A DNA stretch of 64,000 nucleotides from Haematobia irritans (Eukaryota > Arthropoda > Insecta > Diptera > Muscidae), in NCBI RefSeq assembly GCF_050003625.1, contig NC_134398.1:88041983-88105982 (forward strand), in the 5' to 3' direction. This document shows, piece by piece, positions 46,907-58,265 of the stretch; within the stretch, counting starts at the first letter, position 1; every line of letters starts with the position of its first letter. Below the pieces are notes generated by a model, which made no database searches, had not been told where the DNA came from, and worked only from the letters and a program-made list of their open reading frames with translations. Position numbers and translations under genes: made by a program.

Positions 46907-47923
46907 TTAATAGTTTAATTCAGATATTAATCCTAGTCTGTACTTCAATGCCATTCTTGTGAACTTTGCCAGACATGCCCATTCTACAATCTTTCCATCA
47001 AGCAAATTTTGTATCTCCTCGTCTGATAAAGTCTCTTTTTTAAAATAGGTTTTTCTTATTTCCCTTAAAATTTGACATCTGCCTATAAAGTGCTGAACAT
47101 TTTCGTTCTCTTGTGTGTTGCACAGCGAACACATTTCTGAGCCATTGTTATTGAACCTGTTGCCGTTTAAAATTGTTGTTTCTGTTCTAATTTGCATTAT
47201 TAATCGTATGTCCTCGACTGTGTTGGTTATGCTCAAATAATTTGTTCCCTGCGATGAGTCCAAATTTCTATATATTCTTCGGGAGTTCTGTTTTCTTAAC
47301 ACGTACCCATTTATATTCTTTAATCTTAGTGCTTGTAGTAGCTTGTTTTCGTTTTCTTTCCATATTGACCAGTTCAGATTATTTGTTGTCCACTCGATAT
47401 TAAAATTCGTTCCCATTTCATTTAGATCTTTTGCCCAGAATATTCTTTTGTTTAATATTTTCTTTGATAGTAAAAGCGGTAATCGAGGTTCTTGATATAC
47501 AAAGAGAGTCTTAAATAAATAACGTAGATGCAATTCTAGTGTGAAAATATGCCCATTTTCGAGAGCTGTTTCTAGCATTATAGCGTACGTTGGCATGCAA
47601 TCTGGCAGTTTGAGTATTCTCTTGATGAAGAATATCTGCAATTTGTCGACTTCTTCAAAGTGTTTGCCACCCCACACTTGCGCCGCGTATGTCTGTATTG
47701 ATCTGCTGACAGCTAAGAAGAGTTTCCACTTTGCTGCAAGGGAGACTTCACGTTTACTAAGGAAATCATTCCACGTGCAATTTATACTATTTTTGGCAGC
47801 TAGGTTCCTTTTTTCCACATGTTTGGTTAAGCTCATGGCGGGTGTTAAAGTTACGCCTAAATAATTATATTCTGACGTTATCGTTAACGCGCTCGATAGG
47901 AACGTCCAGTTTTCGTTTCTACT
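46907..47923 (-). pseudogene. LINE-2 ORF2 C-terminal part, inverted copy (left arm)
   Basis: Same 338-residue translation as 48109-49125 on the opposite strand, from SRNENW to SELNY. It has no N-terminal half: upstream it runs into the palindrome axis through the right end of the CACACAAAAAA element. Confidence 0.9.
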
Positions 47924-47925
47924 TA

Positions 47926-48106
47926 CACACAAAAAATTATCACCAAAATTTTTTCAATTAAGCACTTAATTGAATTTGGAAACGGATTCAATTAATATGT
48001 TAATTGATTAAATAATTAATTGAATCAATTAACATATTAATTGAATCCGTTTCCAAATTCAATTAAGTGCTTAATTGAAAAAATTTTGGTGATAATTTTT
48101 TGTGTG
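47926..48106. other. Palindrome axis made of two TIR-element right ends
   Basis: The last about 87 bp of the CACACAAAAAA element occurs inverted then direct (TTGTGTG ends at both sides), meeting at 48016 in TTAATTGATTAAATAATTAA. This shows where the copying turned round. Confidence 0.85.
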
Positions 48107-48108
48107 TA

Positions 48109-49125
48109 AGTAGAAACGAAAACTGGACGTTCCTATCGAGCGCGTTAACGATAACGTCAGAATATAATTATTTAGGCGTAACTTTAACACCCGCCATGAG
48201 CTTAACCAAACATGTGGAAAAAAGGAACCTAGCTGCCAAAAATAGTATAAATTGCACGTGGAATGATTTCCTTAGTAAACGTGAAGTCTCCCTTGCAGCA
48301 AAGTGGAAACTCTTCTTAGCTGTCAGCAGATCAATACAGACATACGCGGCGCAAGTGTGGGGTGGCAAACACTTTGAAGAAGTCGACAAATTGCAGATAT
48401 TCTTCATCAAGAGAATACTCAAACTGCCAGATTGCATGCCAACGTACGCTATAATGCTAGAAACAGCTCTCGAAAATGGGCATATTTTCACACTAGAATT
48501 GCATCTACGTTATTTATTTAAGACTCTCTTTGTATATCAAGAACCTCGATTACCGCTTTTACTATCAAAGAAAATATTAAACAAAAGAATATTCTGGGCA
48601 AAAGATCTAAATGAAATGGGAACGAATTTTAATATCGAGTGGACAACAAATAATCTGAACTGGTCAATATGGAAAGAAAACGAAAACAAGCTACTACAAG
48701 CACTAAGATTAAAGAATATAAATGGGTACGTGTTAAGAAAACAGAACTCCCGAAGAATATATAGAAATTTGGACTCATCGCAGGGAACAAATTATTTGAG
48801 CATAACCAACACAGTCGAGGACATACGATTAATAATGCAAATTAGAACAGAAACAACAATTTTAAACGGCAACAGGTTCAATAACAATGGCTCAGAAATG
48901 TGTTCGCTGTGCAACACACAAGAGAACGAAAATGTTCAGCACTTTATAGGCAGATGTCAAATTTTAAGGGAAATAAGAAAAACCTATTTTAAAAAAGAGA
49001 CTTTATCAGACGAGGAGATACAAAATTTGCTTGATGGAAAGATTGTAGAATGGGCATGTCTGGCAAAGTTCACAAGAATGGCATTGAAGTACAGACTAGG
49101 ATTAATATCTGAATTAAACTATTAA
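48109..49125 (+). pseudogene. LINE-2 ORF2 C-terminal part, intact frame (right arm)
   Basis: 338 codons in frame with the upstream ORF2. The first residues (SRNENWTF...YNYLGVTLTPAMSLTKHVEK) match the post-YADD YLGV region found after reverse transcriptase motif C. The distal part has CSLCNTQENENVQHFIGRC, a C-x2-C-x9-H-x4-C zinc-knuckle-like motif common at LINE C-termini. Stop TAA at 49123-49125. It lacks the N-terminal two thirds here because the palindrome separates it from 38073-43035. Confidence 0.85.
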
Positions 49126-49292
49126 ATAGTATTTCATATTACATATATACAACGTAAAATTAAAATCACATGTAGACTAACGACGATATGTCAAAGTCTT
49201 CAAGATAACTGAAAATAATTGTATTTATAATAAATGAAAACCAAACCAGAGTATTATACACATTGTAACTGTTTATGAAAAATATTAATAAA
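49126..49292 (+). other. LINE-2 3' UTR
   Basis: AT-rich, about 170 bp between the ORF2 stop and the TAC repeat tail; mirrored at 46740-46906. Confidence 0.6.
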
Positions 49293-49340
<48 letters not shown>

Positions 49341-49361
49341 AACTACTACTACTACTACTAA
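49293..49361 (+). repeat. TAC microsatellite tail of LINE-2
   Basis: About 23 TAC units with one variant. The simple-repeat tail in place of poly-A marks the LINE 3' end. Confidence 0.85.
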
Positions 49362-49420
49362 AGACAAGTGCAAATTATGTCTAATTTTATAATATTTTTA
49401 TTTCAAATATATTATGAAAA

Positions 49421-49618
49421 GAGTTTCAAAAATGTCCCATTAGTCCAGGCCATCTATGTTACGCGCCGTATATTAAATGCCACTGGCACAAGAAAACATA
49501 TTTGGTTAAAGAACATATCCACAGAGTCATTGAGGCATGGAAAGATGGTCCCCTGACTAGCTCAGGCAGGTTAGATTGGTTCCTGACCCGGTGTTCTTGG
49601 CGCGTAAGCATATTGTGA
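49421..49618 (+). other. Unidentified 65-codon open frame, right arm
   Basis: Reads CYAPYIKCHWHKKTYLVKEH, then HRVIEAWKDGPLTSSGRLDW and FLTRCSWRVSIL before TGA. It has a balanced amino-acid mix and no ATG near its start; an AG dinucleotide precedes it (ATGAAAAG). It could be a captured exon or host gene fragment. I do not recognise the family. The two copies in the arms are identical as far as compared. Confidence 0.3.
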
Positions 49619-50999
49619 AATATCCATGCCATGAAGATTTATATTCCAGAATAAGATAATTGTTCAAGGTATATAAATGAAAATAAAGTCCTGAATCGTT
49701 ACATTGGTGGATATGTCAGGGTGGTTTGTCATATCAAGGTACATTTTACCCTCCCAAATCACCTATGACAGCCTGAGTACCTAATATTTCAAAAGCTGTC
49801 CCTAAAAGACCAGATAGATGAATTTTTTTCAAATGTGGTATTTTTTTCTATAAACGGTATTTCGTCCATTTGTAATAAAACCAAAATTTCAACTTATTTA
49901 AAACAATTATTTTCATTTGCAGGAAGACAGGCATTCTAATGGTATTTTTGGGAATTTTCTTACTGATATCTTACTAATCTGATGATATCCTTATTGGTTC
50001 TAATAAAAAATCGATATACCATTGAATTTGATAATATTTTTTTATATTTTGTATAACTTTGTAATTTCAGATGCTTATAAAGCAAATCCACACAACAAAA
50101 ACTAGCGAAATCGGTGAAATTGGACAAAAATACGATGAAAATAGCAAATTATGCCATATATCTTTTAAATGGATAAAAAACATGGGAATGAAAATTAATT
50201 AATTTAGTCTTACTAACATAGAATATTACTCTTGTGAAGAAGCAATTACTAACTACCGACAAGTAACTGCATCCAACATATGAATAAAAATATTTCCTTT
50301 ATTGTATATCATAAGCCATATTTTTGTCTAATATAATAATAATTTTATGAAAAAAGTACTGGTGGTTATAGAAAATTGACTTGTATTTTACGAAAAATTT
50401 CTTAGTTTTATACAGGCCTTTTGTACCTTTGATTACTCAATTTCTCTACTTTTTTGAAAAATATACTGGCAAATAGTTTATTTCAAAACAATTTCTTAAT
50501 ATAGGTTTCCCAAAAACTTGTTCATTTTTCCGGATAGCAGGAATATTTTGAATGAGTGTAAGTACATTCTTCCCACAGCGTAGTAATAATGAACTAAAAT
50601 ACGATGCCATACATAAACTAGTTTATAAGAAAATCATGAACTTATCTACACGCAAAGAAAAAAAAACGTTTGGAAAACGTGTACCGAAAACGTTTTTCTT
50701 TTGTTAGAGTTTTTTGAATTGCTTCGAAAATTTTAAACTTTTATCACCAAAAAAAATCGTTTGTTACAAAATTTTTATTTTTTCAATATGGTTTTAAGCT
50801 GCAATAAAAAACAACAACAATGCTTAAAGAACAAAACCAACAATAACAAAACAAAACAAATGAAAGTTATTTTTGAAACAACAACACAGTCCATTTCATT
50901 TATATCAAACACTGTTCTTTTGTGACTTTAGGTCTTTAATAAGACACATTTTCAAAATTTAATATACTACAATGTAAAGTTGAACATTTTTTCGGAATC

Positions 51000-51041
51000 T
51001 TCCGAACATATCTGGAATATATGTTCCAGATATGTTCGGAA
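51000..51041. repeat. 18-bp perfect hairpin, right arm
   Basis: Mirror of 44991-45032. Confidence 0.8.
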
Positions 51042-51282
51042 TAAATTGTTAATAAAGTTTCTTATAGCAAATTTTATTAACAATTTATTTCTATACAAAA
51101 TTTTGTTTCTATAGAAAATTTTGTCAAAATCTTATTTCTATAGAAAATTTTTATTTCAATAGAAAATTTATGACGAAGTACCACTTTGCAAAATCTATCA
51201 AAATCAAGAATTCTACCAATCTATAAAACAGTACAAAATTTACCATTTTTTTTAGAATTCTACCAACTGTGGCAACCGCCTC

Positions 51283-51385
51283 AGGAGCCGGCTCTAAGCA
51301 TTATTGCTAAAGACACCATGTGTGTATTTCGTCTTCTTCTGGACGTTTCAAATATAATACTCTGTTCCTCAGTGTGGCGGAAAAA
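51283..51385 (+). repeat. H repeat family-2 3' fragment, right arm
   Basis: Similar to 5235-5345 (GCATTATTGCNAAAGACACC, CTTCTGG, CTGTTCC), truncated before the GGGTATAAAA end. Mirror at 44647-44749. Confidence 0.5.
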
Positions 51386-51671
51386 AGTACATTTCATGTT
51401 TCACATTTGTGGACGAATGTGGTATAGACAATATTCCTCTCAAAAATGTAGAGTTTCTGTAATTATTTTGGTATATGTGTATTTCTTCAATGTCCGCTAT
51501 TTATGATTTTTAGAGTTGGGTTGATATCTGAGAAACGTTTACATTTAGGGCAGAATAACTCTATATCGAGTAATGAAAAAGAACCAAATGGCTCGCGGTC
51601 GTGCCACGGTGCTTTTGGCAGTCGAAATGTATCAAAAAAAGCACAAAAGTGCCAAGTCTATCAACCCTGAC

Positions 51672-52491
51672 CAGTGTTGCCAGGTATTTTTTGATTCTTC
51701 CCCCCAAATCTTAAGAAAAAAACCCTAAACCTAAATTGGTCTAGACTTTTTTCAAAAATCCCCAAAAATTTTAAGTATGTAAATAGTACAAAAAGAGACC
51801 CAAAACTTCGTTAAAAATTCCTGTAGTGATACACTTTAAAAATTAAATTTAACACAAATATATAAACTGAAAGAAGATTTTTTTCTGAGGAACAAAATTT
51901 TAGACAAAATAAGTTTTTTATTGCTAAAAATTTTCTTTCGAAGTAAATAAAAATCATTAGATAAAATCATTACACGATTTGTCACAAATTCGGGTTCGAT
52001 TCCTGCTTCGACCGAACACCAAAAAGTTTTTCAGCGGTTGATTATCCCACCTCAGTAATGCTGGTGACATTTCTGAGGGTTTCAAAGCTTCTCTAAGTGG
52101 TTTCACTGGAATGTGGAACGCCGTTCGGACTCGGCTATAAAAAGGAGGTCCCTAAGTGAGTCTATGTGAGCCTGATACATCGGGCTGCCACCTAACCTTG
52201 TTTTTAATAGTATCAAATATTAAAAATGCCCCTGCAACAGATGCGTTTAAACAAGAATGTCATTGCATACTTCCTTGTATTTAGAAATATGGGTTGACTT
52301 CCCTTATTTTTTTCTCAAAATTCATCCCAGAATTGTTCCAAATTTTATTGAGAATTGCTCCACTTTATAAGATCTAGGATATTTTTTTTACCCCCAAAAA
52401 TTCCCCCAAATAAATGTTACCCCTAAAAATCCCCTTAAACGTGTAAAAAACCCCTAAATTTGGGGGGAAACCCCCCAACCTGGCAACACTG
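51672..52491 (-). mobile_element. hAT-like MITE with SINE inside, right arm
   Basis: Mirror of 43541-44360, with the same GTCAGGGT target duplication (as ACCCTGAC here). Confidence 0.8.
51992..52199 (+). mobile_element. tRNA-derived SINE, head-truncated, right arm
   Basis: Mirror of 43833-44040. Confidence 0.7.
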
Positions 52492-52914
52492 ACCCTGACT
52501 CACACGCTCACATATTCCTCCGCATCATGACAGCTTCATTATACTTCGCGCCAATAGTTTTTGCAAAATCGCCTATCAGGCAGCGACCCGTTATAGTAGA
52601 TATCAGGAATAATATCTGATGTCTTGAGAACACTAGCATATCTAGTGTGCGGTTTAAGTTTAGATGGGGCCATATTTGCTTGGTGTCGTTACAACCCTTG
52701 CAATTCTCCCATCGAACATTTGCCATAAAGTTCAGCTTTCAAAATAACGCCAAGTTATGTTGCACACTCACCAAAGGGAATTTCAAGAGCCCCTAAGGAT
52801 ATGGGCTTAACCGTGCGAATTTTGCGATCTTTGCGGTACATGAATAGTTCTGTCTTTCTCAGGATTTAACCCAAGACCATTCCCATTTCTCAGTCATGCG
52901 GAGGGCTCTTTGTA

Positions 52915-53846
52915 AAGGGTGATTCTTTTGAGGTTAGGATTTTCATGCATTAGTATTTGACAGATCACGTGGGATTTCAGACATGGTGTCAAAGAGAAAG
53001 ATGCTCAGTATGCTTTGACATTTCATCATGAATAGACTTACGATCTGCCACAACGTCGAATTTTCAGTGAATGGGCCCTAGAAAAGTTGGCAGAAAATCC
53101 GCTTTTTTATCGACAAATTTTGTTCAGCGATGAGGCTCATTTCTGGTTGAATGGCTACGTAAATAAGCAAAATTGCCGCATTTGGAGTGAAGAGCAACCA
53201 GAAGCCGTTCAAGAACTGCCCATGCATCCCGAAAAATGCACTGTTTGGTGTGGTTTGTACGCTGGTGGAATCATTGGACCGTATTTTTTCAAAGATGCTG
53301 TTGGACGCAACGTTACGGTGAATGGCGATCGCTATCGTTCGATGCTAACAAACTTTTTGTTGCCAAAAATGGAAGAACTGAACTTGGTTGACATGTGGTT
53401 TCAACAAGATGGCGCTACATGCCACACAGCTCGCGATTCTATGGCCATTTTGAGGGAAAACTTCGGAGAACAATTCATCTCAAGAAATGGACCGGTAAGT
53501 TGGCCACCAAGATCATGCGATTTGACGCCTTTAGACTATTTTTTGTGGGGCTACGTCAAGTCTAAAGTCTACAGAAATAAGCCAGCAACTATTCCAGCTT
53601 TGACAACAACATTTCCGAAGAAATTCGGGCTATTCCGGCCGAAATGCTCGAAAAAGTTGCCCAAAATTGGACTTTCCGAATGGACCACCTAAGACGCAGC
53701 CGCGGTCAACATTTAAATGAAATTATCTTCAAAAAGTAAATGTCATGGACCAATCTAACGTTTCAAATAAAGAACCGATGAGATTTTGCAAATTTTATGC
53801 GTTTTTTTTTTAAAAAAAGTTATCAAGCTCTTAACAAATCACCCTT
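52915..53846 (+). mobile_element. DD41D mariner-like element, copy 4
   Basis: 932 bp with orientation opposite to the other copies. Ends AAGGGTGATT / AATCACCCTT, TA duplication; LOA-A near 8220 shows the empty site (CTCTGTATAATATC). The right-arm palindrome edge (52998) falls 84 bp inside it. Confidence 0.9.
53036..53739 (+). pseudogene. DD41D transposase fragment, frameshifted near C-terminus (copy 4)
   Basis: Catalytic motifs FSDEAHF, WFQQDGATCH and LTPLDYFLWG are intact. A one-base loss near 53602 (after ATIPAL) shifts the last about 45 codons. No start codon and no N-terminal half, as in copies 1 to 3. Confidence 0.85.
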
Positions 53847-54125
53847 TATAATATCTCTGATTGTGGATGGGAATTTTCCCCTGGCTGCTAGGCACACATC
53901 ATTTGTATATGCCACCACTTGTATTCTTTTATTTTCTAGGGAAACCAGAAGGTTGTTTATAGCAACATTCCAAAGAAGATGTGGTAGAACTCCTCCTTGG
54001 GGAGTGCCTCTGTTCAGATACCTTTGTATGTTTGCTTGTCCTAGTGTGGCTGAAATTCGTCGCTTCGTTAGAAGTTGGTCTAACAACCTAAGTATTCCTT
54101 GGTCAACATTCAGAGTTGTCAATCC

Positions 54126-55415
54126 ATGTATTGTAACGTAAGTAATTGTAAATATTTTTCAATAAATGTTTGTACTGATAAATGTAGCTATTATGCGTTC
54201 ACCTTCACCAGTACTGTGGTACGGGGTATAATAAGTTTTGTGCATTTGTATTTATCGCCCAAAACTATTGTTTTGCCGTGTCGGAGTGCTTGCGTTTCGC
54301 ACCTTTAATTTTATTCATTTATTCTAAATATTTCCGTTTGATATTTGTGAGTTTATAGACTTAACTGTTAAAGAAAATGTGCATGTGAGAAAAATCTATT
54401 TAAAATGATTTTATTTTTAAGGATCATGCACATAAACTATCCGCAAATTCATAACTATGGCCTGTATACCACTACACATAAAGTGGCTAAGTTATTTTCT
54501 AAGCATTTTTGCAATTCCAAACGAAGAATAAAATGCTTTTACTTCCGTTGAATGTAAAATTCTCCTTCCCCATCTATTGTATATACACACTGAAAAACAC
54601 ATTTTCTAAATAAAATAAATAAAAAATAGATTAAAAATGAAACAGTTTTTTCTGCCATTTTTTTTTCGGTCATTAATCATAGTTGAAATTTCTTTCTTAG
54701 TGTATAATTATTGGTTTGGTTAGTGTATAAAATTGGTTTGCTTCCTTAAAATATATTCCGGAATAAATACTGAAATTCATAAAAATAAAGTCACTATTTT
54801 TGGATCCAAGTCAACATTTTTTTCAGTGCACATTGAATATTTTTTCTTATACATTTTTGTTAATTATCCCCTACCATGATGAGGGCCTTCATTCGCATTA
54901 CTCAGCATCTTTGTTAGCTAGCACACATGAATACTGCACTCAGTACGCTTCCGAAGAATTCCGATGTAGGACTTCATTTTAGCCTTGAGCTATGCATGGC
55001 ATACTTAGTGTTACCAAAAGCACAAAAATGTTAGTTAAATATTTACTTTGGCATTATTGCAAGTAAAATAACTGAGATAACTTTTTCCTGAGCTGAACAG
55101 TTGCTGCAGTTTATGAATGGCATTTTGCTATGTAAATTATTTTCCATATTCGTTCCTTTAGCTGTTATTAGCGGTGGCATCAGTACGAGTATTAGCAGCA
55201 ACAACAGTGCTATTGCCATCAACATCGTCATCGCAGATAATATTCTACACCTATGGGAATAAAAAAATCTTTGTTCCTTTTTGCCTTTCTAAGAGGATGA
55301 AGTTCCATACATTACTGAAATTACTCTAAGGCACTAGGGTTAAAATAGATTTAACGAGCAGTTTAATTAGCTTTGTGAAAACCGAAAACTGGCCAACCAG
55401 GTTTTAGTCTCAGCC
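54126..55415. other. No gene recognised
   Basis: About 1.3 kb of unique-looking sequence. Open frames at 54800-54982 and 55043-55231 have no recognisable similarity. Confidence 0.4.
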
Positions 55416-55738
55416 GTTAGGTTAGGTTAAAGTGGCAGCCCGATTAAGATTCAGGCTCACTTAGACTATTCAGTCCATTGTGATACCACATTAACTAAAA
55501 GTAACTATTACATATGGGCACTTCTAGTTTTAACCGCTGAACCTTCTTGATTATTTTTCTTTGTTGAACCAACCAGATTGTTCCAAAAACATTAGCAGTC
55601 TACTTAAGTTAACGTTTCCAGATCCGCCAGTAATCTGAAGCTATATGCTCCTAAAAGTTGCTTGCGCTTTACACAAAATTCGAGTTGAGGAACACAGAGT
55701 CCAAGGATTTTATTGCAGGTTGACTGTCTGAGTATATA

Positions 55739-56672
55739 AAGGGTGATTTGTTAAGAGCTTGATAACTTTTTTTAAAAAAAAAAACGCATAAAATTTGCAA
55801 AATCTCATCGGTTCTTTATTTGAAACGTTAGATTGGTCCATGACATTTACTTTTTGAAGATAATTTCATTTAAATGTTGACCGCGGCTGCGTCTTAGGTG
55901 GTCCATTCGGAAAGTCCAATTTTGGGCAACTTTTTCGAGCATTTCGGCCGGAATAGCCCGAATTTCTTCGGAAATGTTGTCTTCCAAAGCTGGAATAGTT
56001 GCTGGCTTATTTCTGTAGACTTTAGACTTGACGTAGCCCCACAAAAAATAGTCTAAAGGCGTCAAATCGCATGATCTTGGTGGCCAACTTACCGGTCCAT
56101 TTCTTGAGATGAATTGTTCTCCGAAGTTTTCCCTCAAAATGGCCATAGAATCGCGAGCTGTGTGGCATGTAGCGCCATCTTGTTGAAACCACATGTCAAC
56201 CAAGTTCAGTTCTTCCATTTTTGGCAACAAAAAGTTTGTTAGCATCGAACGATAGCGATCGCCATTCACCGTAACGTTGCGTCCAACAGCATCTTTGAAA
56301 AAATACGGTCCAATGATTCCACCAGCGTACAAACCACACCAAACAGTGCATTTTTCGGGATGCATGGGCAGTTCTTGAACGGCTTCTGGTTGCTCTTCAC
56401 TCCAAATGCGGCAATTTTGCTTATTTACGTAGCCATTCAACCAGAAATGAGCCTCATCGCTGAACAAAATTTGTCGATAAAAAAGCGGATTTTCTGCCAC
56501 TGATTTTGGTAATAAAATTCAATGATTTGCAAGCGTTGCTCGTTAGTAAGTCTATTCATGATGAAATGTCAAAGCATACTGAGCATCTTTCTCTTTGACA
56601 CCATGTCTGAAATCCCACGTGATCTGTCAAATACTAATGCATGAAAATCCTAACCTCAAAAGAATCACCCTT
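55739..56672 (-). mobile_element. DD41D mariner-like element, copy 5 (different deletion)
   Basis: 934 bp, ends AAGGGTGATT / AATCACCCTT. Removing it with one TA restores the LOA RNase H sequence found near 15528. Unlike copies 1 to 4 it keeps the first 20 codons of the transposase and loses the following part. Confidence 0.92.
55847..56559 (-). pseudogene. DD41D transposase with N-terminal stub (copy 5)
   Basis: ATG at 56559-56557 opens MNRLTNEQRLQIIEFYYQNQ, the start of the first helix-turn-helix. It then jumps out of frame to the catalytic half (AENPLFYRQILFSDEAHF...). All three catalytic Asp are present with 41 residues between the last two. The junction is out of frame, so no fusion protein is made. 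It gives the start codon and N-terminus missing from the other copies. Confidence 0.85.
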
Positions 56673-58265
56673 TATTAATGCCCACATTTTTTGGAACATT
56701 ACTTCTCAGCCAATTCACCACCTCTCTTATTGCTAATATTTCAGCCTGAAAAACACTACAGTGATTAGGTAATATTTTCGCTATTCGAAGTTCCAGATCG
56801 TTAGAATATACTCCGAAACCCAATTGTCCATCCAATTTGGAGCCATTAGTTTTGAAATCTATATATTTTTTATTCCCCGGAGCCTGTGAGCACCACGCCT
56901 CACTGTTGGGGATTAGAATATCAAACTTTTGTTCGAAAAGTGGACTCGCCAAAGTGTAATCCACTACGTTAGGCACATCTGGCATTATTTTGAGGACCGA
57001 ACTGTGACCGTAACTTTTTCCGACCACAGCGATAGCTCGCGCAACCGCACAGCCGTTGTTGCAGCTGACTGTTTGGCCAAAAATTCTAAAGGCAATAGAT
57101 GCAACATGACATTAAGGGAATTTGTTCCTGTCTTGCTGAATGCGCCTGAGATACACAAACACGCTATATGCTGAACTTTATCTAAACCAGTCGGTTTCTG
57201 AAGTGCCGGCCACCAGGCTACAACACCATATAGCATTATAGGTCTAACCACTGCCGTGTATAGCCAATGCACAATTTTTGGTTTTAGTCCCCACTTTTTA
57301 CCTATTGCCTTTTTGCACGAGTACAAAGCTACCGTGGCTTTTCTCGCCCTTTCTTCAATATTAAGCCTAAAATTCAGTTTCCTGTCCAAAATAACACCAA
57401 GGTATTTTGCACACTCACCAAAGGGAATTTCAATATTCCCTAAGGAAATGGGTCTATCCGTGGGAGTTTTGCGATCTTTGCAGTGCATGACTAGTTCTGT
57501 CTTTGCTGGATTTACCCCAAGAGCATTATCTTTCGCCCATTTCTCAGTCATCCGGAGAGCTCTCTGTATAATATCTCTGATTGTGGATGGGAATTTTACC
57601 CTGACTGCTAGCGCCACATCATCTGCGTATGCCACCACTTTTATCCTTTCTTTTTCTAGGGTAACCAGAAGGTTATTTATAGCAACATTCCAAAGAAGAG
57701 GTGATAGAACTCCTCCTTGGGGACTGCTTCTGTTCACATACCTTTGTATGTTTGCTTGTCCTAGTGTGGCTGAAATACGTCTCTTCATTAGAAGTTCGTC
57801 TAACATCCTAAGTATGCATGGATCAACAGTCAAAGTTGTCAGTCCATTTAATATCGAGCTCGGATGGACATTATTGAACGCCCCTTCGATGTCTAGAAAC
57901 GCCACGATTGTGTATTCTTTGACAGATAGTGAGCTTTCAATAAAGCTGACTAGTTCATGTAATGCGGTCTTTGTAGACCTGCCTGCTTGAATCGATGCTA
58001 GTTCTAAGATAAATATCTATCATCCTGATTGGTCGGAAATCCTTCGCACTCGAGTGAGAAGCTTTTCCCGCTTTAGGTATGCAAACGACTTTTGTTTCTC
58101 TCCACTTTCCTGGGATATATGATAAGTTGATACATCCTTTATATATCGCCGACAACCAGGGGATAATTTCAATCAGTCACTGCTTGTAACTCCGCCGGAG
58201 TAATTCCATCCGGTCCAGGGGATTTGAATGGTTATTTAACTCTCATCTTATTCTAGATTCCGATA

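Larger units (their letters stand above)
37091..49361 (+). mobile_element. LINE-2: APE-type non-LTR retrotransposon, interrupted twice
   Basis: 5' leader from about 37091 (boundary approximate), ORF1 at 37272, ORF2 from about 38073, and a 3' tail of TAC repeats (49293-49361). A TA-target element (40374-42969) and the left arm of a palindrome (43034-48016) break it. The native element is about 4.5 kb. Clade not settled: there is no RNase H, the C-terminus has a C-x2-C-x9-H-x4-C motif, and ORF1 is a coiled-coil protein. Confidence 0.75.
49622..51663. other. Right-arm repeats and spacer, no gene
   Basis: Mirror of 44369-46410: R-like sequence, hairpin at 51000-51041, minisatellite at 51087-51162, H repeat 3' fragment at 51283-51385. 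No gene recognised. Confidence 0.5.
43034..52998. repeat. Near-perfect 9.97-kb palindrome
   Basis: Every landmark in the left arm has an inverted partner with coordinates summing to 96032 (for example 43306 with 52726, 44526 with 51506, 47932 with 48100). The arms are therefore colinear with no net indel; the axis is at 48016. Only two single-base differences were seen (44156/51876 and 45110/50922). At the axis a 17-bp TA-rich core is itself mostly palindromic. The outer edges: 43033/52999 no longer pair. It is either a very recent inverted duplication or a read/assembly artefact. Confidence 0.93.
52500..54125 (-). pseudogene. LOA-D: deleted LOA ORF2 fragment, split by DD41D copy 4
   Basis: 5' part (54125-53849): reverse transcriptase with NRGTPQGGVLPHLLWN and YTNDV, where the YADD box has become YTND. 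DD41D copy 4 follows at a TA. The 3' part (52912-52500) continues the reverse transcriptase, then jumps by deletion past RNase H to MANVRWENCKGCNDTKQIW. Broken and 5'-truncated. Confidence 0.8.

Noticed and set aside
47541..48491. 107-residue frames at 47541-47864 and 48168-48491
   Set aside because: Antisense to LINE-2 ORF2 in both palindrome arms.
57256..57990. 244-residue plus-strand frame
   Set aside because: Antisense to LOA-C reverse transcriptase, whose minus-strand frame has the YADD motif.
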